Positions 25,661 to 38,520 of a stretch of DNA of 64,000 nt are shown here, one piece after another. A program made the translations under genes and the position numbers. The notes under the pieces are model-generated. The model had not been told where the DNA came from, did not search any database, and was given only the letters and a program-made list of their open reading frames with translations. Numbering within the stretch: position 1 is the first letter of the stretch; every line of letters begins with the position of its first letter. This DNA comes from Bacillaceae bacterium OF18-1A (GTDB taxonomy: Bacteria; Bacillota; Bacilli; Bacillales; Bacillaceae_G), in contig JAQEWB010000002.1 of the NCBI GenBank assembly GCA_027694045.1, positions 999,162 through 1,063,161 on the forward strand. The letters are read 5' to 3'.

Positions 25661-26053
25661 TTAAATTTGAAATTCTGGATCATCTTCTTTTCGTTTATCC
25701 ATCATTTCTTTCACTTTATCGACAGCTTGTGGCGCTAATTCAATTATTTTATCAATGACATGTGTTTGCTTATCTAAATGTAACACTTTCACACCTTCTC
25801 CATTTATAACAAGAAAGGCAACAGGATTAATAGAAACTCCTCCACCACTTCCTCCGCCAAATGGATGGCGCCCTGAATGTTCTTTACCAAATTCACTTCC
25901 ACCAGCAGCAAATCCGAAGCTTACTTTCGAAACTGTAAGAATCACACTTCCATCAGCTGCTTTAATCGGGTCACCAACAATTGTATTTACATCTGTCATT
26001 TGTTTTAAATGTTGCATTGCGGTTGTCATTAAACCTTGAATTGGATGGTCCAT
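25661..26053 (-). CDS. ytfJ: GerW-family sporulation protein YtfJ
   Basis: A 130-residue protein: MDHPIQGLMTTAMQHLKQMTDVNTIVGDPI, then a Gly-rich stretch GFAAGGSEFGKEH...FGGGSGGGVSINPVAFLVI, then an acidic/basic end. This pattern defines the GerW/YtfJ sporulation family, made in the forespore and needed in B. subtilis for normal germination with some nutrients. It follows ytfI with a 12-base gap, an operon. Molecular function unknown. Confidence 0.9.
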   Translation of the reverse strand: MDHPIQGLMTTAMQHLKQMTDVNTIVGDPIKAADGSVILTVSKVSFGFAAGGSEFGKEHSGRHPFGGGSGGGVSINPVAFLVINGEGVKVLHLDKQTHVIDKIIELAPQAVDKVKEMMDKRKEDDPEFQI

Positions 26054-26065
26054 TCTATATCCCCC

Positions 26066-26695
26066 CTATGCTTGAACAGATTTTTCTGTCATGCTAGATC
26101 TTTGTTTTCTCATAAATATGAGTAATTTCACTGCGGTTCTTATAGTCCGGAATATACGAAAAGATGCTGTTAACTCGCACCTTGATGCAAATCCCTTCCC
26201 TTGAAAAACAGGAGTAATTTCAAATTCTGGTATATCGACAATATGCATATATTGTCCTATAACTCCAGCAGCCATTCCTTTCGTTCCCCATGCATATCCA
26301 GTGACAATTCCAGTACTGGCTGCGTCACCTGCTCCGATTTGCGTATGCCATCTCCAACCATTGATTTTCACTCGTTTGAGAAAATCTTTAACGATAGTAT
26401 GAACTTCTTGAAGCCTTTTTATCAGTTCCCCTATGCTATCAAGTTGCGCCATAATTTTATTATCTAGTCCGCCGTCCTCTTCAGCCTTTTTGATTTTTTG
26501 TCCTGTCTTCTTCTGTTGCTTTTCAATTCTTTCCAACACATCAAATGTATATCGAATCATCCAAATTTTCACTTGAAACAAACATTGCTTTTCCATTTCT
26601 GAATATAAAACTGTCACCTTAAGTGATATTTTCGACAATAGTATAAGCAAAATAAAAAGGAGAAGAATTATCATTCCAATTAAGAGCCACTTCAT
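26066..26695 (-). CDS. ytfI: DUF2953 membrane-anchored protein YtfI
   Basis: A 209-residue protein with an N-terminal membrane segment (residues about 3-25, LLIGMIILLLFILLILLSKI), a helical linker and a C-terminal domain containing WRWHTQIGAGDAASTGIVTGYAWGTKG (about 115-140), the DUF2953 signature. It is co-transcribed with ytfJ, which supports a forespore role. The start ATG is eight bases after AAAGG; an ATG three codons upstream overlaps that site. Confidence 0.85.
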   Translation of the reverse strand: MKWLLIGMIILLLFILLILLSKISLKVTVLYSEMEKQCLFQVKIWMIRYTFDVLERIEKQQKKTGQKIKKAEEDGGLDNKIMAQLDSIGELIKRLQEVHTIVKDFLKRVKINGWRWHTQIGAGDAASTGIVTGYAWGTKGMAAGVIGQYMHIVDIPEFEITPVFQGKGFASRCELTASFRIFRTIRTAVKLLIFMRKQRSSMTEKSVQA

Positions 26696-26907
26696 ATCTA
26701 TCATCCTTTCGCTCCGTACCCATTATCGACAAGTTTATTCATCATTAAACAGATCCCCATAAGATTGAATATAAAAATTTTTCTAAAAATAAAAAGGGAT
26801 TTTGACAATTTATATCGAAATATATTATTTGAGCATATCATTGCGAATTCATCCCAATGGTATGTAGCACGAAAACAGAAAATTTAACTGCAGTGGAGGG
26901 ATACATA

Positions 26908-27711
26908 ATGGCAGATCGTCGCAATTTATTTTTCTTTTATGGTGATGACAAAACAACACTTGTTGAAAAAATGAAACCAATCTATCGTATTTTAGAGGAG
27001 AATGGATTTACCATATTAGATCATCCAAAAAATGCAAACGCTATCGTCAGTGTTGGAGATGACGCAACTTTCTTACAAGCCGTTCGTAAAACTGGCTTTA
27101 GAGAAGATTGCTTATATGCAGGGATTTCTACGAAAGATGAAATTTCTTTCTACTGCGATTTCCATATTGATCACGTTGATACAGCCCTTCAAGAAATTAC
27201 AAAAAATGAAATTGAAGTGCGAAGATATCCGACCATTCAAGTGGATATGGATCACGGTACATCTTTCCATTGTTTAAATGAGTTTTCTTTACGCTCTAGC
27301 ATTATTAAAACATTCGTTGTAGATGTACACGTTGATGATTTATATTTCGAAACATTTAGAGGCGACGGTTTAGTTGTTTCTACTCCAACAGGTAGTACAG
27401 CTTATAATAAATCGTTACATGGTGCAGTTGTTGACCCGCTTATCCCTTGCTTCCAAGTAAGCGAGTTAGCATCACTAAACAACAACACATATCGTACGCT
27501 CGGTTCACCGTTCATTTTAAATCACGAACGTACATTAACTTTAAAACTACGACCAGACGGTAACGATTACCCTGTTATCGGTATGGATAACGAAGCGCTT
27601 AGCATTAAACAAGTGGAAAAAGCTGTTGTACGCTTAAGCGATAAACAAATTAAAACTGTTAAATTAAAAAACAATTCTTTCTGGGAAAAAGTACAGAGAA
27701 CGTTTTTATAA
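26908..27711 (+). CDS. nadK2: NAD kinase 2 (NadK2/YtdI)
   Basis: A 267-residue ATP-NAD kinase that makes NADP. The usual GGDGT motif reads GDDAT (residues 50-54), with the catalytic Asp kept; NE in CLNEFSLRS and the signature TPTGSTAYNKSLHGA are present. Bacilli carry two NAD kinases, and this one corresponds to the ppnKB/YtdI type. The start ATG follows GTGGAGGG; a longer frame from 26857 has no site. Confidence 0.93.
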   Translation: MADRRNLFFFYGDDKTTLVEKMKPIYRILEENGFTILDHPKNANAIVSVGDDATFLQAVRKTGFREDCLYAGISTKDEISFYCDFHIDHVDTALQEITKNEIEVRRYPTIQVDMDHGTSFHCLNEFSLRSSIIKTFVVDVHVDDLYFETFRGDGLVVSTPTGSTAYNKSLHGAVVDPLIPCFQVSELASLNNNTYRTLGSPFILNHERTLTLKLRPDGNDYPVIGMDNEALSIKQVEKAVVRLSDKQIKTVKLKNNSFWEKVQRTFL

Positions 27712-27719
27712 AAATGAAA

Positions 27720-27751
27720 ACAACCGCCGAATAATTATTCGGCGGTTGTTT
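27720..27751 (+). terminator. Terminator of nadK2
   Basis: ACAACCGCCGAATA / TATTCGGCGGTTGTT, a 14 bp perfect stem. Confidence 0.9.
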
Positions 27752-27783
27752 ATTTATTCATTGCCAGGGACACTATTCTTGTC

Positions 27784-27872
27784 ATTTTTTGTCGATAAGT
27801 CGATATATTTTAATAATCGCTGATATATTTTAAGTTACGGTCGATATATTCCGAAAACCGCTAATATATTTT
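27784..27872 (+). repeat. Short tandem GATATATT repeat array 1
   Basis: Begins with TTTTGTCGATAAGTCGATAT, then alternates CGATATATT and CGCTGATATATTTT-like units about 20-27 bases apart up to the stop codon of the convergent ytcJ gene. Related arrays occur at 49.55, 57.93 and 63.93 kb. Confidence 0.7.
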
Positions 27873-29440
27873 CACATACCTCTTCTATAGACGACCCGGC
27901 CATCTAATACAGTCATCTCTGCTTGTACTTCTTTTATTTCCTCTGCATCAACATCAAATATGTTGCGGTCTAGTATTGTAAAGTCTGCTTCATATCCTTT
28001 TGCAATTTGTCCACGCCTTGCTTCTTTTCCAATTGCATAGGCACTTCCTGTTGTAAATAAAGAAACAGCCTCATATACTGTTAATCTTTCTTCCGGCATG
28101 TAGCATACGCCATCAATAAAGCTTCTACGTGTCACAGCGCTATATATACCTAAGAACGGATTCACTTGTTCAATTGGAGCGTCAGAGCCACCGTTACAAT
28201 GTAATCCCGCATCTAGTAACGTCTTCCAAGCGTATGCATAACGAAGACGATGTTCTCCTAGTTTTTCAATGACTGATGGAAAATCTGATGATACAAAGAC
28301 TGGCTGAATATCAATAATGGCTTGCAAGTGTTTCATTCTTTCAATCAGCTCTTCACGAGCAAGCTGACAGTGAATAATGCGATCACGTAAACCTTCTGCT
28401 GGCGGATATAATTCGAGCGCATCAATAACATATTCAAGTGATAAGTCACCGATTGTATGAATGGCAACTGGCATATGTAAGTCTCGTGCTTTTTTTACTA
28501 ATTCTGCAAGCTCTTCACGTGAAAAAATCGCCACTCCATTCGTTTCCCTCGCATCTTCATACGGTTCACTTAGTAACGCTGTTCTTCCGCCAAAAGAGCC
28601 GTCAGAAAAAATCTTCATTGCCCCAAACTCAATGTAATGCTCATTTTCATATTCTTTTCGTTCATGTGCCACTTCATGATGAACGAGCAAATGGGCTTTA
28701 AATGGCATTTCTTTTATAACATGAGAAAATGCATGATATGTTTTTCTAAAACCACCATAATAATTTAAATCTTCTGTATGCCCACCAACGAGTCCATATT
28801 GCCAGCAATCTTTAATCGCTGTTTGCAAAGCGCTTTGTAAATAAGCTTCATCAATTTCAGGTTGAACATGTTTAATTAGTTCTTGTCCTTGTTCATATAA
28901 AAGCCCTGTTAATTTATTCGATGAGTCCCGGCCAATTTTCCCGCCTTTTGGGTCTTGCGTTTCTTCTGTGATGTTTGCTTCTTGCAGTATGTATGAGTTC
29001 ACCCATGTAACATGACGACAAACGCGCTTTAATAAAATGGGATGTTCTTTTGAAATTGCATCCAAATCTTTCACATGGACATCTTTTGTGTCTGTAAAGT
29101 TATTTTCATTCCATCCTTCTCCGATAATCCAAGAACCTTTTGGCGCTTCCTTTACTCGCTCCTGAACGAGAGCGAGCACTTCGTTATAAGATGTACAATG
29201 CGATACATCTAGACGAAGTAATCTTTCTCCGTGCCCAATAAGATGCATATGGCTATCAACAAGTCCTGGAATCATTGTTTTTCCTTCTAAATCGTGTAGC
29301 TGCCCCGTAGCATATCGATTTTCTAAATCTTCCTTACTCCCAACATCAACAATCATTCCATTTTCAACGTAAAGTGCATCCACTTTTTCGTTTTCTTCTT
29401 TCATCGTGTAAATGGTGCCGCCATACCAAATTTCTCCCAT
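27872..29440 (-). CDS. ytcJ: YtcJ-like amidohydrolase (amidohydrolase_3 family)
   Basis: A 522-residue metal-dependent hydrolase of the imidazolonepropionase/D-aminoacylase type. The metal-binding HxH is in GLVDSHMHLIGHG (about 60-72); later features include AIHTIGDLSLE (about 310), HCQLAREE and the active-site Asp in NGGSDAPIEQVNP (about 440). It acts on an unknown amide or cyclic substrate. The start ATG is placed eight bases after AAAGGAGA; the ATG three codons upstream abuts it. The B. subtilis orthologue lies in the same neighbourhood. Confidence 0.85.
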   Translation of the reverse strand: MGEIWYGGTIYTMKEENEKVDALYVENGMIVDVGSKEDLENRYATGQLHDLEGKTMIPGLVDSHMHLIGHGERLLRLDVSHCTSYNEVLALVQERVKEAPKGSWIIGEGWNENNFTDTKDVHVKDLDAISKEHPILLKRVCRHVTWVNSYILQEANITEETQDPKGGKIGRDSSNKLTGLLYEQGQELIKHVQPEIDEAYLQSALQTAIKDCWQYGLVGGHTEDLNYYGGFRKTYHAFSHVIKEMPFKAHLLVHHEVAHERKEYENEHYIEFGAMKIFSDGSFGGRTALLSEPYEDARETNGVAIFSREELAELVKKARDLHMPVAIHTIGDLSLEYVIDALELYPPAEGLRDRIIHCQLAREELIERMKHLQAIIDIQPVFVSSDFPSVIEKLGEHRLRYAYAWKTLLDAGLHCNGGSDAPIEQVNPFLGIYSAVTRRSFIDGVCYMPEERLTVYEAVSLFTTGSAYAIGKEARRGQIAKGYEADFTILDRNIFDVDAEEIKEVQAEMTVLDGRVVYRRGM

Positions 29441-29472
29441 ATATCTCATCTCCTTTATTTTTTATTGTATAA

Positions 29473-29505
29473 AAAAAAGCACCATTTCAAAACATGGTGC
29501 TTTTC
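29473..29505 (-). terminator. Terminator of VOC gene / upstream of ytcJ
   Basis: AAAAAGCACCAT / ATGGTGCTTTT stem directly downstream of the PhnB-like gene. Confidence 0.8.
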
Positions 29506-29511
29506 TAAACA

Positions 29512-29943
29512 TTACTTTTGTTCAGTAGTAGACGTTGTAACTTGCCATTCAATATTAAATTTATCTTTTACTTGTCCGTATGCTGGGCTCCAGAATGTTT
29601 CTTGAAGTGGCATAATAACTTCGCCACCTTCTTGTAACTTATTGAATACTTCTTTCGCTTTTTCCGCGTTACTAATTTGAATTGCAATTGTTACTTGAGA
29701 TCCAATTGCATGCCCTTGACCTGGGAATGTATCAGAAATCATAAGATCCGTATTACCAACCTTTAAAGTAGCGTGTAAAACGCGCTCTTTTGCTTCAGCT
29801 GGAACCGGGTATTCTGGATTTTCAGGCATATCACCAAAAGTTTGCATGACTTCTACTTTTGCATCTAACGCCTCTTTATAAAACTGTACAGCTTCTTGCC
29901 CACTACCATCTAAAACTAAATAAGGATTGATACCTAAAATCAT
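29512..29943 (-). CDS. PhnB-like VOC-family protein
   Basis: A 143-residue glyoxalase/bleomycin-resistance-fold protein of the 3-demethylubiquinone methyltransferase-like (PhnB) type: INPYLVLDGSGQEAVQFYKEALDAK at the N-terminus, ATLKVGNTDLMISDTFPGQG in the middle and FWSPAYGQVKDKFNIEWQV at the end. Several VOC metal positions are degenerate. Biological role unknown. Ribosome binding site AAAGAGGTG upstream. Confidence 0.82.
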   Translation of the reverse strand: MILGINPYLVLDGSGQEAVQFYKEALDAKVEVMQTFGDMPENPEYPVPAEAKERVLHATLKVGNTDLMISDTFPGQGHAIGSQVTIAIQISNAEKAKEVFNKLQEGGEVIMPLQETFWSPAYGQVKDKFNIEWQVTTSTTEQK

Positions 29944-30045
29944 ACGGACACCTCTTTTTTTAATTTATAAAATCGAACTTGTGTTCGTTTCTATATTATC
30001 ATCGTTTCACACTTCATTCAACTATTTCCTTCCCTATTTTCAAAA

Positions 30046-31632
30046 TTATTTTGAAGGAAGTTCCATCTCCTGTTTTCTAAGTTCAATGCGGCGAATTTTT
30101 CCGGAAATCGTTTTTGGTAGCTCGTCTACAAATTCAATTTTGCGAGGGTATTTATACGGTGCAGTAAGTTCTTTGACGTGTTGTTGAAGTGCTGGAATTA
30201 ATGTTTCTTCATCCTTTTCTATATTCTCCCTTAATACGATAAATGCCTTCACGACGCTCCCACGAATTTCATCAGGGCTTGCGACAACTGCACATTCTCT
30301 TACGTAAGGATGTTTTACAAGTGCATCTTCTACTTCGAACGGCCCGATTGTATAACCGGAGCTAATAATGATATCATCACCGCGCCCTTCAAACCAGAAA
30401 TAGCCGTCTTCATCTTTCTTCGCTTTATCACCTGTAATATAATAATCACCGCGGAATTGCATCGCTGTGCGCTCAGCGTCTTTATAATATTGTTTAAAGA
30501 GGGCTGGCGTTTCAATATGAACTCCAATATCTCCAACTTCTCCTACTTGTACTGGAATTCCTTCTTCATTTACGATATCAACGTGGTTACCTGGCGTTGG
30601 TTTCCCCATTGATCCTGGTCTAATATCCATTCCTTTCATTACACCAACAAGTAATGTATTTTCTGTCTGTCCATAACCGTCTCTCACTGTAATATTGAAA
30701 TGCTTTTTGAACGTTTCAATAACTTCCCTATTTAACGGCTCACCTGCTGATACAGCGCTATGTAACGCTACTAAATTGTACTCATTTAAGTTTTCTACCT
30801 TTGCCATTAATCTGTACTCAGTTGGCGTACAACAAAGCACATTTACCTTATTATCGTCTAATAAATTTAAATACGTTTTTGGTTCAAACTTACCGTGGTA
30901 TACAAACCCTGTTGCACCTGAACCGAGAGTTGCTAAAAACGGGCTCCAAATCCACTTTTGCCAGCCTGGACTAGCTGTTGCCCATACAACATCATTCTCT
31001 TCAATTCCGAGCCAATTTGGAGCGCTCGTACGTAAATGAGCGTATGCCCATGCATGCGTATGAACAACGCCTTTCGGGTTTCCTGTCGTCCCTGACGTAT
31101 AAGATAAAAAGACCATATCTTCTTTATCTGTTTTTGCCATCTCTAACATGTCACTTTCCGTTTCTAGCGCTGTTTTTAAATTGATCCATCCGTCTACTGA
31201 CTGCTCGCTCAGAACGAATTTTTGAAGAGATTCCATCGCTTCTATGTCATCAAACTGTCCAATGTACGGTTCATAGCTTACAATTGCTTTTACTTCTCCG
31301 TGTCCAATGCGGTATTCAATGTCTTTTTTGCGTAACATTTCCGAACTCGGAATTACGACAAATCCTGCTTTGATCGCAGCGATATACGTCATGTACGCTT
31401 CAATTAAACGCGGCATCATAATGAGGAGCTTGTCCCCTTTTTGTAATCCACTTTTTATAAAAGCGTTTCCAATTTTATTCGCACCTTGCATTAATTCAAA
31501 ATATGTAACTTCTCTTCTATTTCCTTTATCATCTTGCCAAATTAAAGCAAGCTTCTCTTTATCACCTGTATATTTCTCTATTTCTGCAACTAAATTATAC
31601 GATGGTGGTGCCAACAATTCTTCTCTCTTCAT
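30046..31632 (-). CDS. mbcS: Acyl-CoA synthetase (MbcS/YtcI type)
   Basis: A 528-residue AMP-forming ligase. The P-loop is VFLSYTSGTTGNPKGVVHTH (about 168-187), then DGYGQTENTLLVG (about 310), YYITGDKAKKDEDGYFWFEGRGDD (about 395-418) and the C-terminal catalytic Lys in PKTISGKIRRIEL. Close relatives (B. subtilis YtcI, MbcS) activate short or branched carboxylic acids. The SGKIRR lysine is a potential acetylation target of AcuA-type enzymes, as for AcsA. Single gene. Confidence 0.88.
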   Translation of the reverse strand: MKREELLAPPSYNLVAEIEKYTGDKEKLALIWQDDKGNRREVTYFELMQGANKIGNAFIKSGLQKGDKLLIMMPRLIEAYMTYIAAIKAGFVVIPSSEMLRKKDIEYRIGHGEVKAIVSYEPYIGQFDDIEAMESLQKFVLSEQSVDGWINLKTALETESDMLEMAKTDKEDMVFLSYTSGTTGNPKGVVHTHAWAYAHLRTSAPNWLGIEENDVVWATASPGWQKWIWSPFLATLGSGATGFVYHGKFEPKTYLNLLDDNKVNVLCCTPTEYRLMAKVENLNEYNLVALHSAVSAGEPLNREVIETFKKHFNITVRDGYGQTENTLLVGVMKGMDIRPGSMGKPTPGNHVDIVNEEGIPVQVGEVGDIGVHIETPALFKQYYKDAERTAMQFRGDYYITGDKAKKDEDGYFWFEGRGDDIIISSGYTIGPFEVEDALVKHPYVRECAVVASPDEIRGSVVKAFIVLRENIEKDEETLIPALQQHVKELTAPYKYPRKIEFVDELPKTISGKIRRIELRKQEMELPSK

Positions 31633-31762
31633 AAAACATCCTCCCTTTTCTTTATGCCTCCCTTATATAATAAAGAATTTTCTGTCTATTTTGAACCCTC
31701 TTCTTTTGACAAATTTTTCACGTCTATGTCGAAATGAGTGTATAACGATGTAAACCACAAAA

Positions 31763-31790
31763 AGAAAGAGCGGGAGAACCCGCTCTTTCT
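31763..31790 (-). terminator. Terminator of the SASP gene
   Basis: AGAAAGAGCGGG / CCCGCTCTTTCT with a 4-base loop. Confidence 0.9.
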
Positions 31791-31808
31791 AAGCCATCAT
31801 ATATGGGA

Positions 31809-32003
31809 TTATTTTTGGAAACCGCCTAATTGTTGCTCAGCTAGTGAAACTAGACGTTTAGTGATTTCGCCACCAACAGAACCGTTAGCACGAGATGTTG
31901 CATCAGCTCCAAGTTGAACACCAAACTCTTGAGCGATTTCATATTTCATTTGGTCTAATGCTGCTTGAGCACCAGATACCGCTAATTTATTGTTGCTTGC
32001 CAT
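31809..32003 (-). CDS. sspA: Small acid-soluble spore protein, alpha/beta type
   Basis: A 64-residue spore DNA-protecting protein. It has the two SASP signatures: [27 protein letters not shown] (with the GPR protease cleavage region EFG) and the C-terminal [18 protein letters not shown]. Made in the forespore, it coats DNA in A-form and is digested at germination. A sigma-G-like promoter and AAGGAGGTGA lie upstream. Position beside thiI matches B. subtilis sspA. Confidence 0.95.
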   Translation of the reverse strand: MASNNKLAVSGAQAALDQMKYEIAQEFGVQLGADATSRANGSVGGEITKRLVSLAEQQLGGFQK

Positions 32004-32026
32004 GTTGTATCACCTCCTTGTGAGTA

Positions 32027-32056
32027 TAGAGTGTGATAAACAACATGACTTCATAC
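32027..32056 (-). promoter_or_regulatory. Sigma-G-like promoter of sspA
   Basis: On the minus strand GTATGA, 17 bases, CACTCTA, near the sigma-G consensus (-35 GNATR, -10 CATANTA), 24 bases upstream of the sspA start. Confidence 0.5.
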
Positions 32057-32083
32057 ATATTTTAGATATGGTAATTTATGGTT

Positions 32084-33304
<1,221 letters not shown>

Positions 33305-34447
33305 TTACCTCATCACTTCATATAATTTTGGCATCGTCTCTTTCACAATACCTTCAAATTGTTTTACTTCTTCCATCGTGTTTTCTGGTGCCAAACTAAT
33401 GCGAATCGCACTTGCAGCAGCGGCATGCGGTACTCCCATTGACACTAACACTCTGCTCACTTCATTTGCTTTTGAAGAACAAGCAGATTTCGTTGATACA
33501 TAAACACCGTGTTCTTCTAAAGCATGAACGACCACTTCTGGTTTTAAACCAACAAACGATACATTTAAAATGTGTGGTGCTGCATATGCAAGCGACGTAT
33601 TAATCGTTACATCTTCCATCTCTTTGAAGAAACGGACAAGCTCTGTTTGTAAACTTTGCAAATGAGCTATCTTTTCTTTCACTTGTTCCATCGTCATGCG
33701 AAGTGCTTTCACCATCGCTACAATACCAGGTAAATTCTCTGTACCAGAGCGATATTTAAGCTCTTGCTGACCACCGGATAAAATAGGATCTAATCTGACG
33801 CCATCACGTACGTAAAGAAGACCCGTCCCTTTTACACTGTGGAATTTATGTCCAGATATTGAGCAAAGATCGATATGAGAAGCATATAAATCAAGCGGTA
33901 CTTTCCCTATCCCTTGTACATGATCCACATGGAATCGTATTTTCGGATAATTCGATAATAACGTTCCAATTTCAGCAACGGGCTGAATTGCTCCAGTTTC
34001 GTTGTTCACATGAATAATCGACACAAGAATCGTATCTTCACGAAGCGCTCGTTTCACATCCTCTACCGATACAACACCGTGTTCGTTAACCGGTACATAT
34101 GTGACATCAAATCCAAGTTCTTCTAATTGCTTATATGCCTCAAACACAGATGCGTGTTCAATATTTGTTGTAATGATATGTTTACCGCGCGAACGATTCC
34201 TCATCGCTATTCCTTTAATCGCAAGGTTATTCCCTTCCGTTCCACCTGATGTGAAAATTATTTCAGAAGGTTTAACGTGAAGAAGCTGCGCTGCAATCGT
34301 TCTTGATTGTGTTAATAGACGCTCTGCCTCTCCTCCAAGCGAATGAATAGAAGAAGGATTACCAAAATATTTCCCAGCAACCGTTACGTACGATTGAAGG
34401 GCTTCTGGATATGGCTTCGTCGTCGCACTATTATCAAAATAGATCAT
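33305..34447 (-). CDS. nifZ: Cysteine desulfurase dedicated to tRNA thiolation
   Basis: A 380-residue PLP aminotransferase class V enzyme. Motifs: FDNSATTKPYPEAL, the GGTEGNNLA loop (about 67), HVDHVQGIGK (PLP-binding Asp), the PLP Lys in SISGHKFHSVKGTG (about 200) and the persulfide-forming Cys in STKSACSSKANE (about 325). Removes sulfur from cysteine and passes it to ThiI, encoded just downstream. Other desulfurases (IscS/SufS) are not in this window. Confidence 0.95.
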   Translation of the reverse strand: MIYFDNSATTKPYPEALQSYVTVAGKYFGNPSSIHSLGGEAERLLTQSRTIAAQLLHVKPSEIIFTSGGTEGNNLAIKGIAMRNRSRGKHIITTNIEHASVFEAYKQLEELGFDVTYVPVNEHGVVSVEDVKRALREDTILVSIIHVNNETGAIQPVAEIGTLLSNYPKIRFHVDHVQGIGKVPLDLYASHIDLCSISGHKFHSVKGTGLLYVRDGVRLDPILSGGQQELKYRSGTENLPGIVAMVKALRMTMEQVKEKIAHLQSLQTELVRFFKEMEDVTINTSLAYAAPHILNVSFVGLKPEVVVHALEEHGVYVSTKSACSSKANEVSRVLVSMGVPHAAAASAIRISLAPENTMEEVKQFEGIVKETMPKLYEVMR

Positions 34448-34667
34448 CGTTCTTCCCCTTTCAGCGCTATCACATCATATAATCATATCATAAATACGTG
34501 TAATTACGCTAAGACTACTCAAAGGTTCCGTTTTATTCTGATTGGTGAAGACTAATAATTAGTGGAGATGTTCCCACCGATTAAAGTTCACTATATTTTG
34601 AAACGAATAACCTTACTGTATTCCGCTATTCATTATAGCAACATCGCCTTCAAAATTACACAAAAAA

Positions 34668-36474
<1,807 letters not shown>

Positions 36475-36600
36475 CTATATTTAACAACTAACAATGTACT
36501 AATCATACCATGTAATGGTTTGTTTTTGACCTAGTTTTTTTTAAAATTTCATGTTTCTTTCACTGCAACTGTAATGTTACTAAATATTCAAACTAATCTA

Positions 36601-37443
36601 TCACATATCCTCAAAAGATTGTAATAACAAGCACTCTTTCATATGAGATGCGAAATAAATTTTTCTCATGAGTGGTGGCTCAATAGAAATTACATGTACA
36701 TTCCCTTGCCTTACCGCTTGCTCCACTACCATTTCCGGGAGTAAAGTAATGCCAAGACCAGCCCTTACCATGGCAAGCATCGGTTCTGCATAAGATGTTT
36801 CAACAGCTATCGTTGGTTCTACACCTATGTCGTGAAACATATTCATAATCATTTTCCGTACATCGCATATTTCTGGATATACAATTAACTTTTCATTTTG
36901 CAACTCTTCTATTTGAATTACGCTCTTCTCTTTGTACGGATGATTATTTGAAACAACACAAACGATTTTCTCTTGCCGTACTTCTTTCATATAGGTAGCA
37001 CCTTCTACTACTGAATCGATGAACATCGCTTCAATCTTCCGTTCTTCAAATAATTCACGTAACACTTTCGTATGCTCAATTTGCCATTCTATTTCAACAG
37101 TATCACCTAACATACTTTTACATTTTGAGATGTAATACTCCGCTAAACTAGGTAATATACCGATTGAAAACTTCCGATTCTCCTGATATTCCTTCATTTC
37201 CGTTTTCACTGCATTTATTTGATCCAAGATTGGTAACATTCTTTTTGTAAATAACTCTCCAGCCTCCGTTAACTGCACTCCTTGCGCAGAACGCTTAAGT
37301 AAAGTCACCTCTAAATCTGCTTCTAACCTTTGAATTTGTTTACTAAGTGCTGGTTGTGAAATATGTAAAAGCTTACTCGCTTTCGATAAGCTCTTCGCAT
37401 GCTTTACTTCAATAAACGATCGTACTGCCTCTAAATCCATCAT
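36601..37443 (-). CDS. LysR-family transcriptional regulator
   Basis: A 280-residue LTTR: winged HTH at about 3-62 (VKHAKSLSKASKLLHISQPALSKQIQRLEADL) and a periplasmic-binding-like effector domain. Start at MMDLEAV, after GAGGTG; either of two adjacent ATGs is possible. It is divergent from an EamA transporter with about 120 bases between them, so the transporter is its likely target. Effector unknown. Confidence 0.85.
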   Translation of the reverse strand: MMDLEAVRSFIEVKHAKSLSKASKLLHISQPALSKQIQRLEADLEVTLLKRSAQGVQLTEAGELFTKRMLPILDQINAVKTEMKEYQENRKFSIGILPSLAEYYISKCKSMLGDTVEIEWQIEHTKVLRELFEERKIEAMFIDSVVEGATYMKEVRQEKIVCVVSNNHPYKEKSVIQIEELQNEKLIVYPEICDVRKMIMNMFHDIGVEPTIAVETSYAEPMLAMVRAGLGITLLPEMVVEQAVRQGNVHVISIEPPLMRKIYFASHMKECLLLQSFEDM

Positions 37444-37564
37444 ACACACCTCTAACAAAAAGTTATAACTGTTATAAAAAATTGATATTTCCTCTTAAGG
37501 AGAATCCATCCCTATACTTATTTCATCAACTTACTATAACGAAATGTAAAGGAGAAAGATACTC

Positions 37565-38509
37565 TTGGATAAAAAACAAATGCTACTCGGCTCTTTTCTA
37601 TGTTTACTTGCCGTAACCGCTTGGGGATTTATGTTTCCTGTCATGGCAAATGCCTTACAATTTATCGATCCGTTCTTCTTCACAACGATTCGATACGGAT
37701 CAGCTGCTATTATTTTTCTAATCCTACTCTTAATCACGGAAGGGAAACATTCATTCCGCTTAGAAAAACAAACACTTTCTTTACTCTTTTACGGAACGGT
37801 CGGTTTCGCAGGGTATGGTTTTCTCGTCTTTTATGGCCAACAACTTGCTGGACCTTCTGGCGCGATTCATGCAGCTATGATTCAATCACTTATGCCACTA
37901 ATCGCCTTATTGCTGCAATGGGTAACGAAAAATCTTCGCCCTAAATATTACACATTCCTTTGCATGTTCGTTGCATTACTCGGTGTTATGCTCGTCATTT
38001 CAAAAGGAAATATTCACTTATTATTTGGAGCTGCAAGTCACTTATCTACGAACCTATTGATGCTATGCGGCGTTACTTGCTGGGTTATTTATACAAATGG
38101 TGGTGCTCGTTTTCAATCTTGGTCACCACTTCGCTATACGACATTAACTTGTTTATTCGGCTCGGTATCACTCATCATTATTGTCACTATATTAACTTAT
38201 ACAAACGTCGTTACTGTACCTTCATTACACACAATTGCGAGCGTTCGTTTTGAACTCTTTTATATGTCGATTATCGCGGGTGTTATCGCTGTATTTTGCT
38301 GGAATATGGGAAATCGCTATATTTCACCTATTAACGGCATATTATTTATGAATTTAGTTCCTGTCCTTGCACTAATCGGTTCCATCCTTCGGGGTTATAC
38401 AGTCGACAAAATTGAAGTTGTCGGCGCCTCACTAACAATTATTGCCTTATTATGTAACAATTTATGGCAAAGAAAAGAAAGCATAAAAATCCCCACCTCA
38501 GTTCGTTAG
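37565..38509 (+). CDS. EamA/DMT-family transporter
   Basis: A 314-residue protein with ten predicted membrane segments in two EamA repeats (about 5-140 and 155-300). A TTG start lies nine bases after AAAGGAGA. The family exports or takes up amino acids, nucleosides or other metabolites; substrate not predictable. Likely controlled by the divergent LysR gene. Its stop lies within the loop of the terminator. Confidence 0.85.
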   Translation: MDKKQMLLGSFLCLLAVTAWGFMFPVMANALQFIDPFFFTTIRYGSAAIIFLILLLITEGKHSFRLEKQTLSLLFYGTVGFAGYGFLVFYGQQLAGPSGAIHAAMIQSLMPLIALLLQWVTKNLRPKYYTFLCMFVALLGVMLVISKGNIHLLFGAASHLSTNLLMLCGVTCWVIYTNGGARFQSWSPLRYTTLTCLFGSVSLIIIVTILTYTNVVTVPSLHTIASVRFELFYMSIIAGVIAVFCWNMGNRYISPINGILFMNLVPVLALIGSILRGYTVDKIEVVGASLTIIALLCNNLWQRKESIKIPTSVR

Positions 38510-38520
38510 GTGGGGATTTC
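38486..38520 (+). terminator. Bidirectional terminator
   Basis: AAAATCCCCACCT / AGGTGGGGATTTC between the transporter and refZ. Confidence 0.85.

Noticed and set aside
26908..27711. NAD kinase inactive because GGDGT reads GDDAT
   Set aside because: The catalytic Asp is retained and the second NAD kinase of bacilli is known to deviate here; not evidence of inactivity.
27784..27872. Possible CRISPR array
   Set aside because: Repeat units are 10-15 bases, vary in sequence, and are spaced irregularly without unique spacers of fixed length; no cas genes are present.
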